DNA from: Streptomyces sp. MspMP-M5
Lineage (GTDB): Bacteria; Actinomycetota; Actinomycetes; Streptomycetales; Streptomycetaceae
Reading direction: 5' to 3'
Length of the DNA stretch: 64,000 bases
Assembly (NCBI RefSeq): GCF_000373585.1
Contig: NZ_KB891855.1
Span: 29,839 to 93,838, forward strand
Position numbers and translations under genes: made by a program. A model generated the notes under the pieces. That model was not told the origin of the DNA and ran no database searches. It saw only the letters and a program-made list of their open reading frames with translations. This document shows, piece by piece, positions 8,818 through 17,942 of this stretch; the stretch's first letter is position 1; each line of letters starts with the position of its first letter.

Positions 8818-9497
8818 GCGAACCGGGCTACGAGATCACCGAGCAGGGCCCGGGGGAGCGCCCCGGCCCCGCGGAGGCGCCGGCCGGCGCGCTGGGCGTG
8901 GCAGAGCTGGAGCTGAAGCCCGCGCTGGAGGCCGTCCTCATGGTCGTCGACGAGCCAGCCACCGAGGAGCACCTGGCCCGGGTGCTCCGGCGTCCCCGCC
9001 GGGCGGTCGCGCTGGCCCTGCGCGAGCTGTCCGACGACTACACCCGCCAGGGCCGCGGCTTCGACCTGCGGCTGGTGGCCGGCGGCTGGCGGTTCTCCTC
9101 CCGGGCGGCCTACGCGGACGCCGTGGAGAGCTTCGTCCTGGACGGCCAGCACGCCCGGCTGACCCAGGCCGCATTGGAGACTCTGGCCGTGGTCGCGTAC
9201 CGTCAGCCGGTCAGCCGTTCCCGCGTCTCGGCCGTCCGCGGGGTCAACTGTGACGGCGTGATGCGCACGCTCCTCCAGCGCGGCCTGGTGGAGGAGGCGG
9301 GGACGGAACCTGAAACAGGTGCGATCCTGTACAGGACGACGAATTACTTTCTGGAGCGGATGGGCCTGCGCGGCCTGGACGAGCTCCCTGAGCTGGCACC
9401 GTTCCTCCCGGAGGCGGACGCGGTCGAGGGCGACTCCCCGGAAGGTATCCCGTCGTTCGACGTAGACGACAGCGGCGACTCTCAGACGGATCATTGA
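8814..9497 (+). CDS. scpB: Segregation and condensation protein B
   Basis: Winged-helix partner of ScpA in the SMC condensin. The 227-aa protein shows the ScpB signatures LKPALEAVLMVVDEPAT, LTQAALETLAVVAYRQPVSR and VRGVNCDGVMRTLLQRGLV. GTG 8814 overlaps the scpA stop in GTGA, with AGGAGG a few bases upstream inside scpA. The short acidic C-terminal tail is not conserved in distant homologues. Confidence 0.95.
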   Translation: MSEPGYEITEQGPGERPGPAEAPAGALGVAELELKPALEAVLMVVDEPATEEHLARVLRRPRRAVALALRELSDDYTRQGRGFDLRLVAGGWRFSSRAAYADAVESFVLDGQHARLTQAALETLAVVAYRQPVSRSRVSAVRGVNCDGVMRTLLQRGLVEEAGTEPETGAILYRTTNYFLERMGLRGLDELPELAPFLPEADAVEGDSPEGIPSFDVDDSGDSQTDH

Positions 9498-10600
9498 TGC
9501 GAAGCAGCGGCAGGAACAGCAGCGGTAGGGGCAACTACCGGGGCGCGGGCAACAAGCGGGACGAGAAGCAGCAGCGGTCCGGCCGCCCCCGCCCCGAGGA
9601 GCGCCGCTACGACGTGGGCGGATCCGAGGGCGGTGACGAGCGCCGCGGCGGCAAGTCCGGCGCCCGGGGCGCGGCGGCCCGGGGCGGCGCCAAGGGCGGT
9701 CCCCGCACGGGCGCGGCCCGCAGCGGCGGACCGGGCGGCAAGGGCGGCCAGCAGCAGCGCGGCCGCGGCCAGGCGCCCGCACGCCCCCGCGAGTACGACG
9801 CCAAGATCGAGGAGCGCAACCGCGCCCGCTACGACAAGCCGCAGGTCAAGACCCCCAAGACCTTCCCCGGCGCCGAGCAGGAGGGCGAGCGGCTGCAGAA
9901 GGTGCTGGCCAGGGCCGGTATGGGCTCCCGGCGCGCCTGCGAGGAGCTGATCGACCAGGCCCGGGTCGAGGTCAACGGCAAGATCGTCATGGAGCAGGGT
10001 CTCCGGGTCGACCCGGAGAAGGACGAGATCAAGGTCGACGGCCTGACGGTCGCCACCCAGTCGTACCTCTTCTTCGCGCTGAACAAGCCCGCCGGCGTGG
10101 TCTCCACGATGGAGGACCCGGACGGCCGCCAGTGCCTGGGCGACTACGTCACCAACCGGGAGACCCGGCTGTTCCACGTAGGCCGGCTGGACACCGAGAC
10201 CGAGGGCATCATCCTGCTCACCAACCACGGCGAGCTGGCCCACCGGCTGACCCACCCCCGCTACGGCGTCACCAAGACCTACCTGGCGGCCATCCAGGGC
10301 CCGCTCCCGCGCGACCTGGGCAAGCGGCTCAAGGACGGCATCCCGCTGGAGGACGGCTACGCCCGCGCCGACCACTTCCGGGTCGTGGAGAACACCGGCA
10401 AGAACTACCTCGTCGAGGTCACCCTCCACGAAGGCCGCAAGCACATCGTGCGCCGGATGCTCGCCGAGGCCGGCTTCCCGGTGGACAAGCTGGTGCGGAC
10501 GCACTTCGGCCCGATCGCGCTGGGCGACCAGAAGTCGGGCTGGCTGCGCCGGATGACCAACACCGAGGTCGGGATGCTGATGCGCGAGGTCGGCCTCTGA
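9497..10600 (+). CDS. rluB: 23S rRNA pseudouridine synthase, RsuA/RluB family
   Basis: Converts a uridine in 23S rRNA (RluB-type site) to pseudouridine. Residues 1 to about 130 are a Gly/Arg/Ser-rich basic tail absent from short homologues. An S4 domain follows (ERLQKVLARAGMGSRRACEE). The catalytic domain contains GRLDTETEGIILLTNHG with the catalytic Asp, and the C-terminal motif HEGRKHIVRRM. ATG 9497 shares a base with the scpB stop; a TTG just before it is less likely. Association with scpAB is widely conserved in Gram-positive bacteria. Confidence 0.93.
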   Translation: MRSSGRNSSGRGNYRGAGNKRDEKQQRSGRPRPEERRYDVGGSEGGDERRGGKSGARGAAARGGAKGGPRTGAARSGGPGGKGGQQQRGRGQAPARPREYDAKIEERNRARYDKPQVKTPKTFPGAEQEGERLQKVLARAGMGSRRACEELIDQARVEVNGKIVMEQGLRVDPEKDEIKVDGLTVATQSYLFFALNKPAGVVSTMEDPDGRQCLGDYVTNRETRLFHVGRLDTETEGIILLTNHGELAHRLTHPRYGVTKTYLAAIQGPLPRDLGKRLKDGIPLEDGYARADHFRVVENTGKNYLVEVTLHEGRKHIVRRMLAEAGFPVDKLVRTHFGPIALGDQKSGWLRRMTNTEVGMLMREVGL

Positions 10601-10650
10601 CCGTCGGCTCACCGCCGTCCCGGGCCGGCCGTCGCTTGCGGTGGCCGGTC

Positions 10651-10688
10651 ACCACCCCTTAGTGTCATCGTGACGATTAAGGGGTGGT
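10651..10688 (+). promoter_or_regulatory. Hairpin before the ADP-ribosylglycohydrolase gene: terminator and/or operator
   Basis: Perfect 11-bp arms ACCACCCCTTA (10651-10661) and TAAGGGGTGGT (10678-10688) enclose a smaller stem GTCA-TCG-TGAC and are followed by TTTTCT. It could terminate the scpAB-rluB operon. The right arm also contains the only plausible ribosome-binding site (GGGGTGG, 10681-10687) of the next gene, so folding would block its translation. The core is also an imperfect palindrome that could bind a repressor. Confidence 0.6.
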
Positions 10689-10694
10689 TTTCTC

Positions 10695-11708
10695 ATGGGG
10701 GCAACGATGGGGGCGGCGACCGGATCGCTCATCGGGCTGGCGCTCGGTGACGCGCTCGGCCTTCCGACGGAGTTCGACGACGTACCGGCGATCCTCGCCC
10801 GGTGCGGCACCTGGCGGCAGCTGGCGCTGCCCGAGCCCGCCCGGGTCACCGACGACACCCAGATGACGCTGGCACTGGGACAGGGGCTGCGCACGGCCCT
10901 GGACGCCGGCGAACTGACCGCGCGGACCCTCGAACCGCCGGTCCGGCAGACGTACGTGGCCTGGTGGCGCTCGCCCGAGAACAACCGCGCACCCGGTTAC
11001 ACCTGCCTCCGCGCCTGCGAACTGCTCGCCGACCCGGACCGGCCCTGGGCCGACGCCGGCCAGATCGGCTCCAAGGGCTGCGGCGCCAACATGCGGGTGG
11101 CACCCGTCGGGCTGGTGCCCGAACTGACCGCCGAGCAGCGCTCCGGCGCCGCCCAGCTCCAGTCCGCGCTGACCCACGGGCACCCCACCGCGCTCGCCGC
11201 CAGCGACCTCACCGCGTACGCCGTGCGCGCCCTCGCCGACGGCGCCCGCCCGGCCGAACTCCCCGGCCTGCTGCGGCAGTACGCCCACGCCCAGCGCACC
11301 CGCTACCGCGAGGACTGGCTCGGCGACCTCTGGCGGCGCTCCCAGGCCCCGTCCGCGACGGCGTTCATCGCCCGGGGCTGGGACGAGTGCCTGGGCGTCC
11401 TGGACCGGCTGGACGCGGCGCTCGCCGCACCGGACCGGGAGGCCGACCCGTGCCGGGCCACCGGCGCCGGCTGGATCGCCGAGGAGGCGCTGGCCACCGG
11501 CCTGCTGTGCTTCCTGCTCTTCCCCGACGAGCCGGTCACCGCGCTGCGCCGGGCCGCCTGCACCTCCGGCGACTCCGACTCCATCGCCTGCCTCACCGGC
11601 GCCTTCGCGGGCGCCCTGCACGGTGCCGGGGCCTGGCCCGGGGAGTGGGCCGCCCGTATCGAGTACCGCGCGGAACTCCTGGCACTCGGGGCGGCCTGGG
11701 ATGTCTGA
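10695..11708 (+). CDS. ADP-ribosylglycohydrolase family protein (DraG/ARH type)
   Basis: A 337-aa DraG/ARH-fold hydrolase that would remove ADP-ribose from a modified protein, nucleic acid or small molecule using a dinuclear metal centre. Family motifs: GLALGDALGLPTE near residue 17, VTDDTQMT near residue 52 and the C-terminal metal-binding SGDSDSIACLTGAFAG. ATG 10695 uses the GGGGTGG in the preceding hairpin; an in-frame ATG at 10707 is a possible alternative. It overlaps the following nucleotidyltransferase gene by 8 nt. The natural substrate cannot be read from sequence. Confidence 0.88.
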   Translation: MGATMGAATGSLIGLALGDALGLPTEFDDVPAILARCGTWRQLALPEPARVTDDTQMTLALGQGLRTALDAGELTARTLEPPVRQTYVAWWRSPENNRAPGYTCLRACELLADPDRPWADAGQIGSKGCGANMRVAPVGLVPELTAEQRSGAAQLQSALTHGHPTALAASDLTAYAVRALADGARPAELPGLLRQYAHAQRTRYREDWLGDLWRRSQAPSATAFIARGWDECLGVLDRLDAALAAPDREADPCRATGAGWIAEEALATGLLCFLLFPDEPVTALRRAACTSGDSDSIACLTGAFAGALHGAGAWPGEWAARIEYRAELLALGAAWDV

Positions 11709-12534
11709 GAAGCCCATGGCTCCCACAGCCCCCGAGGTCGCGGGCCGGGACGCGGTCCTGCGGGCGGCCGGGCTGCCCGCCATCGACCTGGATGCCCTCG
11801 TCGCGGGGCAGCGCGACCCGCTGCTCTTCGCCACCGTATCCGGCGCCCACCTCTACGGCTTCCCGTCCCGCGACTCCGACGTGGACCTGCGCGGGGTCCA
11901 CCTGCTGCCGGTGACCGACCTCGTGGGCCTGCGCGAGCCGGAGGAGACCCGGACGCTGATGGGGGAGCAGGACGGCGTCGAGACCGACCTCGTCACGCAC
12001 GACCTGCGGAAGTTCGCCCGGCTCCTGCTGCGCCGCAACGGCTACGTCCTGGAGCAGCTGCTCTCCCCCCTGGTCGTGCACAGCACCCCCGTCCACGAGG
12101 AGCTGACCGCGCTCGCCCCCGGCCTCTTCACCGTCCACCACGCCCACCACTACCGGGGTTTCGCGGGCACCCAGTGGCGGCTCTTCGAGAAGACCGGCGA
12201 ACTGAAGCCGCTGCTCTACACCCTGCGGGTCCTGCTGACGGGCATCCACCTCATGGCCACCGGGCGGCTGGAGGCCCATCTGCCCTCCCTGGCCGGCGAG
12301 CCGGACGCCCCCTCCTATGTGCCGGAGCTGATCGCCGCCAAGGAGGCAGCCGAACACGGACCGGCCGGCGACGTGGTGGCCCCGGACCGGCTGCGCGCCG
12401 ACATCACGGCGCTGCACGCCCGGCTGGACGCCGCCCAGGCCGCCACCGCCCTGCCGGACGCCCCGGCCGGCCGGGACGCGCTGCACGATCTCGTCGTCCG
12501 GGCCCGGCTGGACGGCGCCGCGGCCGCCGGCTGA
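11701..12534 (+). CDS. RlaP-like nucleotidyltransferase, copy 1
   Basis: A 277-aa predicted nucleotidyltransferase of the polymerase-beta superfamily. The signature SGAHLYGFPSRDSDVDLRG (about residues 41-59) has the G-S/A-x-x-x-G followed by S-D-x-D that binds metal and nucleotide. The downstream helical region fits the RlaP group, first noted near RNA-ligase genes. Translation from ATG 11701 is probably coupled to the overlapping ADP-ribosylglycohydrolase gene. A second, shorter relative lies convergently 5 nt beyond. Function is inferred from fold and neighbours only. Confidence 0.75.
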   Translation: MSEKPMAPTAPEVAGRDAVLRAAGLPAIDLDALVAGQRDPLLFATVSGAHLYGFPSRDSDVDLRGVHLLPVTDLVGLREPEETRTLMGEQDGVETDLVTHDLRKFARLLLRRNGYVLEQLLSPLVVHSTPVHEELTALAPGLFTVHHAHHYRGFAGTQWRLFEKTGELKPLLYTLRVLLTGIHLMATGRLEAHLPSLAGEPDAPSYVPELIAAKEAAEHGPAGDVVAPDRLRADITALHARLDAAQAATALPDAPAGRDALHDLVVRARLDGAAAAG

Positions 12535-12539
12535 CGGAG

Positions 12540-13247
12540 TCAGCCCCGCAGGGCCGAGGCGCGGCGGGTGCGGTGCAGGAAGTCCGCCACCCGGGCCCGG
12601 TCCGGGCCGGCGGGCAGCGGCGAGCCGGGCAGCGCCGCCTCCGCCTCCGCGGACAGCACCGCCAGCCGGCGCTCCACCTCCTCCCAGGGCACCTCGCCGC
12701 GCCGCACCGCCAGCAGCTCCTCGCGGGCCGCGCCGACCTCCAGCGTCAGCACGCCCGTACGCAGCAGGTCGCGGGCGCAGGTCATCAGGCGCAGCAGGTG
12801 CATCGCCGGCTTCCAGCGGGGCGCGCCGTGCCGCGCGAGGTCGGCCCGCAGCTGCTTCAGCTGCCCGGCGGCGTAGCGGACGTAGGTGCCGTGCACCGCG
12901 CGGGAGAGGAACGCGCCGCGCAGCGCGAGCAGCTCCCGGCCGGTGGCGTCGGCGTGTTCCACGAGCGGGGAGTGCAGGCACTCCAGGGCGGTGGGGTTGG
13001 CGCGCAGCGCCAGCTCGCAGAACCGCTCCAGCTCCCAGGAGAACTCCTCCTCGCGCGGCCCCTCCACATGGGTCGGCGGCTTCTCGAACCGCCAGAAGAG
13101 GGCGGTGGGCGCGAGATAGACCCCGCGCCGGTCGGTGTCGCTGGCCTCGGTGGCCAGCCCGAAGGCGCGCGAGCCCATCACACACGCGTAGACGGTGTGC
13201 CCGGTGACGAGTTCATGACCTGTGGGGGCCGGGGGAGCGGACGTCAT
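12540..13247 (-). CDS. RlaP-like nucleotidyltransferase, copy 2
   Basis: A 235-aa protein with the same nucleotidyltransferase signature as its convergent neighbour (MGSRAFGLATEASDTDRRG near residues 25-43), followed by YLAPTALFWRFEKPP and ECLHSPLVEH. It is therefore a divergent paralogue rather than a tandem duplicate. ATG 13247 gives a start close to the catalytic strand; longer frames add non-conserved residues. No strong ribosome site is visible. The two nucleotidyltransferases meet tail to tail with a 5-nt gap. Confidence 0.75.
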   Translation of the reverse strand: MTSAPPAPTGHELVTGHTVYACVMGSRAFGLATEASDTDRRGVYLAPTALFWRFEKPPTHVEGPREEEFSWELERFCELALRANPTALECLHSPLVEHADATGRELLALRGAFLSRAVHGTYVRYAAGQLKQLRADLARHGAPRWKPAMHLLRLMTCARDLLRTGVLTLEVGAAREELLAVRRGEVPWEEVERRLAVLSAEAEAALPGSPLPAGPDRARVADFLHRTRRASALRG

Positions 13248-13385
13248 GCCGGGATTGTCGCCGGGCGGACGTGCTGCCGGCCACCGGATTCCCGGAGCTC
13301 GGAACACGGCTGTCGGTGGCGCTGGTTACGCTGAGCAGTGCGTACGCGGACGTGTACGCGGCACACGACGCAGGGGAGCAGGGAC

Positions 13386-13748
13386 GTGGCGGTACGGGCC
13401 GTGCGCGGGGCCGTCCAGCTGGAGCGGGACGACGCGGAGCACATGCGGGAGCGGGTCGGCGAGCTGCTCACCGCGCTGTTGGAGCGCAACGGCCTGGTGC
13501 CGGACGACCTGATCAGCGTGTGGTTCACCGCCACCCCCGATCTGCACAGCGACTTCCCGGCCGCCGCCGCGCGCGCCCTGGGGATCACCGACGTCCCGCT
13601 GATCTGCGCCCAGGAGCTGGACGTGGCCGGCGCCATGGAGCGGGTGGTGCGGGTCCTCGCCCACGTCGAGACCGCGCTGCCCAAGGCCGGCATCGCCCAC
13701 GTCTACCTCGGCGCGGCCGCGGCGCTCCGGAAGGACATCGCCCAGTGA
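13386..13748 (+). CDS. aroH: Chorismate mutase, AroH class
   Basis: Converts chorismate to prephenate, the branch point toward Phe and Tyr. The 120-aa length and sequence (VRAVRGAVQLERDDAEHM at the N-terminus, TPDLHSDFPAAAAR, and C-terminal ALPKAGIAHVYLGAA) are those of the trimeric AroH fold. Arg residues near the start and in the helix correspond to the chorismate-binding set. GTG 13386 follows a GGGAGCAGGGA stretch. It overlaps tyrA by 4 nt (GTGA), placing two consecutive pathway steps in one transcript. Confidence 0.92.
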   Translation: MAVRAVRGAVQLERDDAEHMRERVGELLTALLERNGLVPDDLISVWFTATPDLHSDFPAAAARALGITDVPLICAQELDVAGAMERVVRVLAHVETALPKAGIAHVYLGAAAALRKDIAQ

Positions 13749-14830
13749 GAACCGCACTCGTCATCGGAACGGGCCTGATCGGCACCTCGGCCGCCCTGGC
13801 GCTCAGCGCCCGCGGCGTGCAGGTCCACCTGGAGGACCACGACCACGCCCAGGCCCTGACGGCCGCCGCGCTCGGCGCCGGCGCCGCCGAGCCGCCCGCG
13901 GAGCCCGTCGATCTCGCCATCGTGGCCGTGCCCCCGGCGCATGTCGCGGCGGCGCTCGCCGAGGCGATCCGGCGCGGCGCGGCCCGGGCGTACATCGACG
14001 TCGCCAGCGTCAAGGGCGGCCCCCGCCGCGAGCTGGAGGCGCTCGGCTGCGACCTCAGTGGCTACCTCGGCACGCACCCGATGGCCGGCAAGGAGCGCTC
14101 CGGCCCACTGGCCGCGACGGCCGACCTCTTCGAGGGCCGCCCCTGGGTCCTCACCCCGTCCCCCGGCGGCGACACCGAGGTGCTGAACCTCGCCCTGGAG
14201 CTGGTCGCGCTGTGCCGGGCCGTCCCCGTGGTGATGGACGCGGACGCCCACGACCGCGCCGTCGCCCTGGTCTCGCACACCCCGCAGCTGGTCTCCAGCC
14301 TCGTCGCGGCCCGCCTCAAGGGCGCCGACGAGACCGCCGTCCGCCTCTGCGGCCAGGGCATCCGCGATGTGACGCGGATCGCCGCCTCCGACCCGGCGAT
14401 GTGGATCGACATCCTCTCCGCCAACCCCGGCCCGGTCGCCGACGTCCTGGCCGAGATCTCCGCCGACCTGGACGCCACGGTCCGCTCGCTGCGCTCCCTG
14501 GAGTCCGCCGACGACGCCAAGCGCGGCTCCGGCGCCCACGGCATCGAGGACGTGCTCCGCCGCGGCAACGCCGGCCGCGAGCGGGTCCCCGGCAAGCACG
14601 GCGCCGCCCCGGCCGCCTACGAGGTCGTCGCGGTCTACATCGGCGACCAGCCCGGCGAGCTGGCCCGGATCTTCGCCGACGCCGGCCGCGCCGGGGTCAA
14701 CATCGAGGACGTCCGCATCGAGCACGCCACCGGCCAGCAGGCCGGCTTCATCCAGCTGATGGTCGAACCGCAGACGGTCCCGGTGCTCACCGCGGAGCTG
14801 CGGGAGCGGGGGTGGTCGATCCGGCAGTGA
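13745..14830 (+). CDS. tyrA: Prephenate dehydrogenase
   Basis: Oxidatively decarboxylates prephenate to 4-hydroxyphenylpyruvate in tyrosine synthesis. The 361-aa protein has an N-terminal NAD-binding Rossmann motif (VIGTGLIGTSAAL), the conserved LGTHPMAGKERSG and VSHTPQLVSS segments of the TyrA catalytic domain, and a C-terminal ACT domain (about residues 295-361, DQPGELARIFADAGRAGVN) that suggests allosteric control by an aromatic amino acid. Start GTG 13745 overlaps the aroH stop. Confidence 0.93.
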   Translation: MRTALVIGTGLIGTSAALALSARGVQVHLEDHDHAQALTAAALGAGAAEPPAEPVDLAIVAVPPAHVAAALAEAIRRGAARAYIDVASVKGGPRRELEALGCDLSGYLGTHPMAGKERSGPLAATADLFEGRPWVLTPSPGGDTEVLNLALELVALCRAVPVVMDADAHDRAVALVSHTPQLVSSLVAARLKGADETAVRLCGQGIRDVTRIAASDPAMWIDILSANPGPVADVLAEISADLDATVRSLRSLESADDAKRGSGAHGIEDVLRRGNAGRERVPGKHGAAPAAYEVVAVYIGDQPGELARIFADAGRAGVNIEDVRIEHATGQQAGFIQLMVEPQTVPVLTAELRERGWSIRQ

Positions 14831-14984
14831 CACCGTGGACGGCGCGCCGCGGGCGAGCCAGTAACCTTGTCCGAGGCCCCGGTCCCTTCGTCGGCCCCTC
14901 CGTCGCACCCCCGACCGCCGGTCGACGACCGGACCTGGCGCCCTGGACCGCGCCCCGTGTGAATCAAGAAAGGTGTTCGTCACC

Positions 14985-15716
14985 GTGGAAACCGCCGATC
15001 GGACCGCCCCGGCAGCAGTGATTGTCGCCATCGACGGCCCCGCAGGCACGGGCAAGTCCAGCACGTCCAAGGCCGTCGCCGGCAAGCTTGGCCTGGGCTA
15101 CCTCGACACCGGCGCGCAGTACCGCGCGATCACCTGGTGGATGCTGACCAACGGCATCGACGTCGACGACCCGGCCGCGGTGGCCGACGCCTGCGCCAAG
15201 CCCGTGATCGTCTCCGGCACCGACCCGGCGGCGCCGACCATCACCGTCGACGGGGCCGACGCCGCGGGCCCGATCCGCAGCGCCGAGGTCACCGCCGCGG
15301 TCAGCGCGGTCAGCGCGGTCCCCCAGGTGCGCGCCCTGATCACCGACCTCCAGCGGACCATCGCGGCCGAGGCCCCGCACGGCATCGTCGTCGAGGGCCG
15401 GGACATCGGCATAACCGTCCTGCCCGACGCCGACCTCAAGATCTTCCTCACCGCCTCCCCGGAGGCCCGGGCGGCCCGCCGCAACGGCGAGCTCAAGGGC
15501 ACGGGCTCCCAGCAGGCGGCCGACCTGGCCGCCACCCGCGAGGCGCTGGTCAAGCGGGACGCCGCCGACTCCTCCCGCAAGACCTCGCCGCTGGCCAAGG
15601 CCGACGACGCCGTCGAGGTCGACACCACCGACCTGACGCTGGATCAGGTCATCGAGTGCGTGGTCACCCTCATCGAGGGCGTCAGCGCCGAGAAGGCGGG
15701 GCGGGACACCCGGTGA
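14985..15716 (+). CDS. cmk: Cytidylate kinase
   Basis: Phosphorylates CMP and dCMP to the diphosphates. The 243-aa product begins with the P-loop AIDGPAGTGKSSTSK and has YLDTGAQYRA, VEGRDIGITVLPDA and the LID-type segment KRDAADSSRKTSPL. GTG 14985 is favoured because AAGAAAGG (14967-14974) lies about 10 nt upstream. GTG 14973 in the same frame would be too close to that site. The stop overlaps plsC by 4 nt, and with der this forms the conserved cmk-plsC-der group. Confidence 0.94.
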   Translation: METADRTAPAAVIVAIDGPAGTGKSSTSKAVAGKLGLGYLDTGAQYRAITWWMLTNGIDVDDPAAVADACAKPVIVSGTDPAAPTITVDGADAAGPIRSAEVTAAVSAVSAVPQVRALITDLQRTIAAEAPHGIVVEGRDIGITVLPDADLKIFLTASPEARAARRNGELKGTGSQQAADLAATREALVKRDAADSSRKTSPLAKADDAVEVDTTDLTLDQVIECVVTLIEGVSAEKAGRDTR

Positions 15717-16369
15717 CCGACGGCGCAGAGGCACCGAGCCCCCGCGGCGCCGCGGTCGGCCGACGGATCGGCATCGGGCTGATGTACGGCCTGTGGAAGC
15801 CGCGGGTGCTGGGCGCCTGGCGGGTGCCGGCCTCCGGACCGGTGATCCTCGCCGTCAACCACTCCCACGGCATCGACGGCCCGATGCTGATGGGCACCGC
15901 GCCGCGGCCGGTGCACTTCCTGATCAAGAAGGAAGCCTTCGTCGGTCCGCTGGACCCGTTCCTGCGGGGCATCGGACAGCTGAAGGTGGACCGCCAGGCC
16001 GCCGACCGCAAGGCGATCACCGACGCGCTCGGGGTGCTGGCGGCCGGCGGGGTGCTCGGGATCTTCCCCGAAGGCACCCGGGGCGAGGGCGACTTCGCCT
16101 CGCTGCGGGCCGGGCTGGCGTACTTCGCGGTGCGCTCCGGCGCCCCGGTCGTCCCGGTGGCGGTGCTCGGCGGCACCGACCGCCCCAGCCGGCTCTCCCC
16201 GGCACTGCCGCGGCTGCGCGCCCGCATCGACGTCGTCTTCGGCGACGCTTTCGAGGCGGGCGACGGGAGCGGGCGGCGCACCCGCAAGGCGCTGGACGAG
16301 GCGACCGTGCGGATCCAGGAGCGGCTGACCGCCCACCTGGCACAGGCCCGGCGCCTTACCGGGCGCTGA
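15713..16369 (+). CDS. plsC: 1-acyl-sn-glycerol-3-phosphate acyltransferase
   Basis: A membrane-associated acyltransferase making phosphatidic acid for phospholipid synthesis. The 218-aa protein carries the catalytic NHSHGID (the NHxxxxD box), the acceptor-binding FPEGTRGEG and the short block [18 protein letters not shown] 15713 overlaps the cmk stop as GTGA. It is shorter than E. coli PlsC but normal for actinobacterial forms. Acyl-CoA versus acyl-ACP preference is not predictable. Confidence 0.9.
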   Translation: MTDGAEAPSPRGAAVGRRIGIGLMYGLWKPRVLGAWRVPASGPVILAVNHSHGIDGPMLMGTAPRPVHFLIKKEAFVGPLDPFLRGIGQLKVDRQAADRKAITDALGVLAAGGVLGIFPEGTRGEGDFASLRAGLAYFAVRSGAPVVPVAVLGGTDRPSRLSPALPRLRARIDVVFGDAFEAGDGSGRRTRKALDEATVRIQERLTAHLAQARRLTGR

Positions 16370-16439
16370 CCGACACTTGAGCAGTGGGCCCTGCCTTCAG
16401 CGGCCCACCGACCACATGGATGAACGAGGAACGGACTTC

Positions 16440-17909
16440 ATGAACGAGCAGATCCCCACCGGCGAGGAGCACGGTGCGCTTGGCGACGCCGAGTACGCGG
16501 AGTTCATGGAGCTCGCCGCGGAAGAGGGCTTCGACCTGGAGGAGGTCGAGGGCGACATCGCCGCGGCCGGCCACGGCCCGCTCCCGGTCCTCGCCGTCAT
16601 CGGCCGCCCGAACGTCGGCAAGTCGACGCTGGTGAACCGCATCATCGGCCGCCGTGAGGCGGTCGTCGAGGACCGGCCGGGCGTCACCCGCGACCGGGTC
16701 ACCTACGAGGCCGACTGGAACGGCCGCCGCTTCAAGGTCGTCGACACCGGCGGCTGGGAGCAGGACGTCCTCGGCATCGACGCGTCCGTGGCGATGCAGG
16801 CCGAGTTCGCCATCGAGGCCGCCGACGCGGTGGTCTTCGTGGTGGACGCCAAGGTCGGCGCCACCGACACCGACGAGGCCGTGGTCAAGCTGCTGCGCCG
16901 CTCCGGCAAGCCGGTCGTCCTGGTCGCCAACAAGGTCGACGGCCCGTCCGGCGAGGCCGACGCCGCCATGCTCTGGTCGCTGGGCCTGGGCGAGCCGTAC
17001 CCGGTCTCCGCGCTGCACGGCCGGGGCACCGGCGACATGCTCGACGCGGCGCTGGACGCGCTCCCCGAGGCGCCCGAGCAGACCTTCGGCACCGCCGTCG
17101 GCGGCCCCCGCCGGATCGCCCTGATCGGCCGCCCCAACGTCGGAAAGTCCTCGCTGCTGAACAAGCTCGCCCGCGAGGAGCGGGTGGTCGTCAACGAACT
17201 CGCCGGCACCACCCGCGACCCGGTCGACGAACTCATCGAACTGGGCGGCAAGACCTGGAAGTTCGTGGACACCGCCGGCATCCGCCGCCGGGTGCACCTC
17301 CAGGAGGGCGCCGACTACTACGCGTCGCTGCGCACCGCCGCGGCCGTGGAGAAGGCCGAGGTCGCGGTCGTCCTGATCGACGCCGGCGAGTCCATCAGCG
17401 TCCAGGACCAGCGGATCATCACGATGGCCGTGGAGGCCGGCCGGGCCCTGGTCATCGCCTACAACAAGTGGGACAACCTCGACGAGGAGCGCCGCTTCTA
17501 CCTGGAGCGGGAGATCGAGCGGGACCTCGTCCAGATCCCCTGGGCGATGCGGGTCAACGTGTCCGCGCGCACCGGCCGCCACATGGACAAGCTGGTGCCG
17601 GCGATCGAGACCGCGCTGGCCGGCTGGGAGACCCGGATCCCCACCGGGCGGCTGAACGCCTTCCTCGGCGAGATCGTCTCCTCGCACCCGCACCCGATCC
17701 GCGGCGGCAAGCAGCCCCGCATCCTCTTCGGCACCCAGGCCGGCACCAAGCCCCCCCGCTTCGTGCTCTTCGCCTCGGGCTTCCTGGAGGCGGGCTACCG
17801 CCGCTTCGTCGAGCGGCGGCTGCGCGAGGAGTTCGGCTTCGAGGGGACGCCGATCCACATCTCGGTGCGGGTGCGCGAGAAGCGCGGCACCAAGAACAAG
17901 AAGAAGTAG
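16440..17909 (+). CDS. der: Ribosome biogenesis GTPase Der (EngA)
   Basis: Essential double GTPase needed for 50S subunit maturation. The 489-aa protein has two G domains, each with a P-loop ([10 protein letters not shown] near residue 58, [10 protein letters not shown] near residue 230), switch motifs ([16 protein letters not shown]) and NKVD or NKWD specificity motifs. A KH-like C-terminal domain ends in a basic tail (KRGTKNKKK). The acidic N-terminal extension of about 50 residues is typical of actinobacteria. ATG 16440 follows GAGGA by 9 nt; ATG 16416 lacks a site. Confidence 0.96.
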   Translation: MNEQIPTGEEHGALGDAEYAEFMELAAEEGFDLEEVEGDIAAAGHGPLPVLAVIGRPNVGKSTLVNRIIGRREAVVEDRPGVTRDRVTYEADWNGRRFKVVDTGGWEQDVLGIDASVAMQAEFAIEAADAVVFVVDAKVGATDTDEAVVKLLRRSGKPVVLVANKVDGPSGEADAAMLWSLGLGEPYPVSALHGRGTGDMLDAALDALPEAPEQTFGTAVGGPRRIALIGRPNVGKSSLLNKLAREERVVVNELAGTTRDPVDELIELGGKTWKFVDTAGIRRRVHLQEGADYYASLRTAAAVEKAEVAVVLIDAGESISVQDQRIITMAVEAGRALVIAYNKWDNLDEERRFYLEREIERDLVQIPWAMRVNVSARTGRHMDKLVPAIETALAGWETRIPTGRLNAFLGEIVSSHPHPIRGGKQPRILFGTQAGTKPPRFVLFASGFLEAGYRRFVERRLREEFGFEGTPIHISVRVREKRGTKNKKK

Positions 17910-17942
17910 CGGCGGCCCCGCCCGCGGCGGTCCGGCAGAGAG

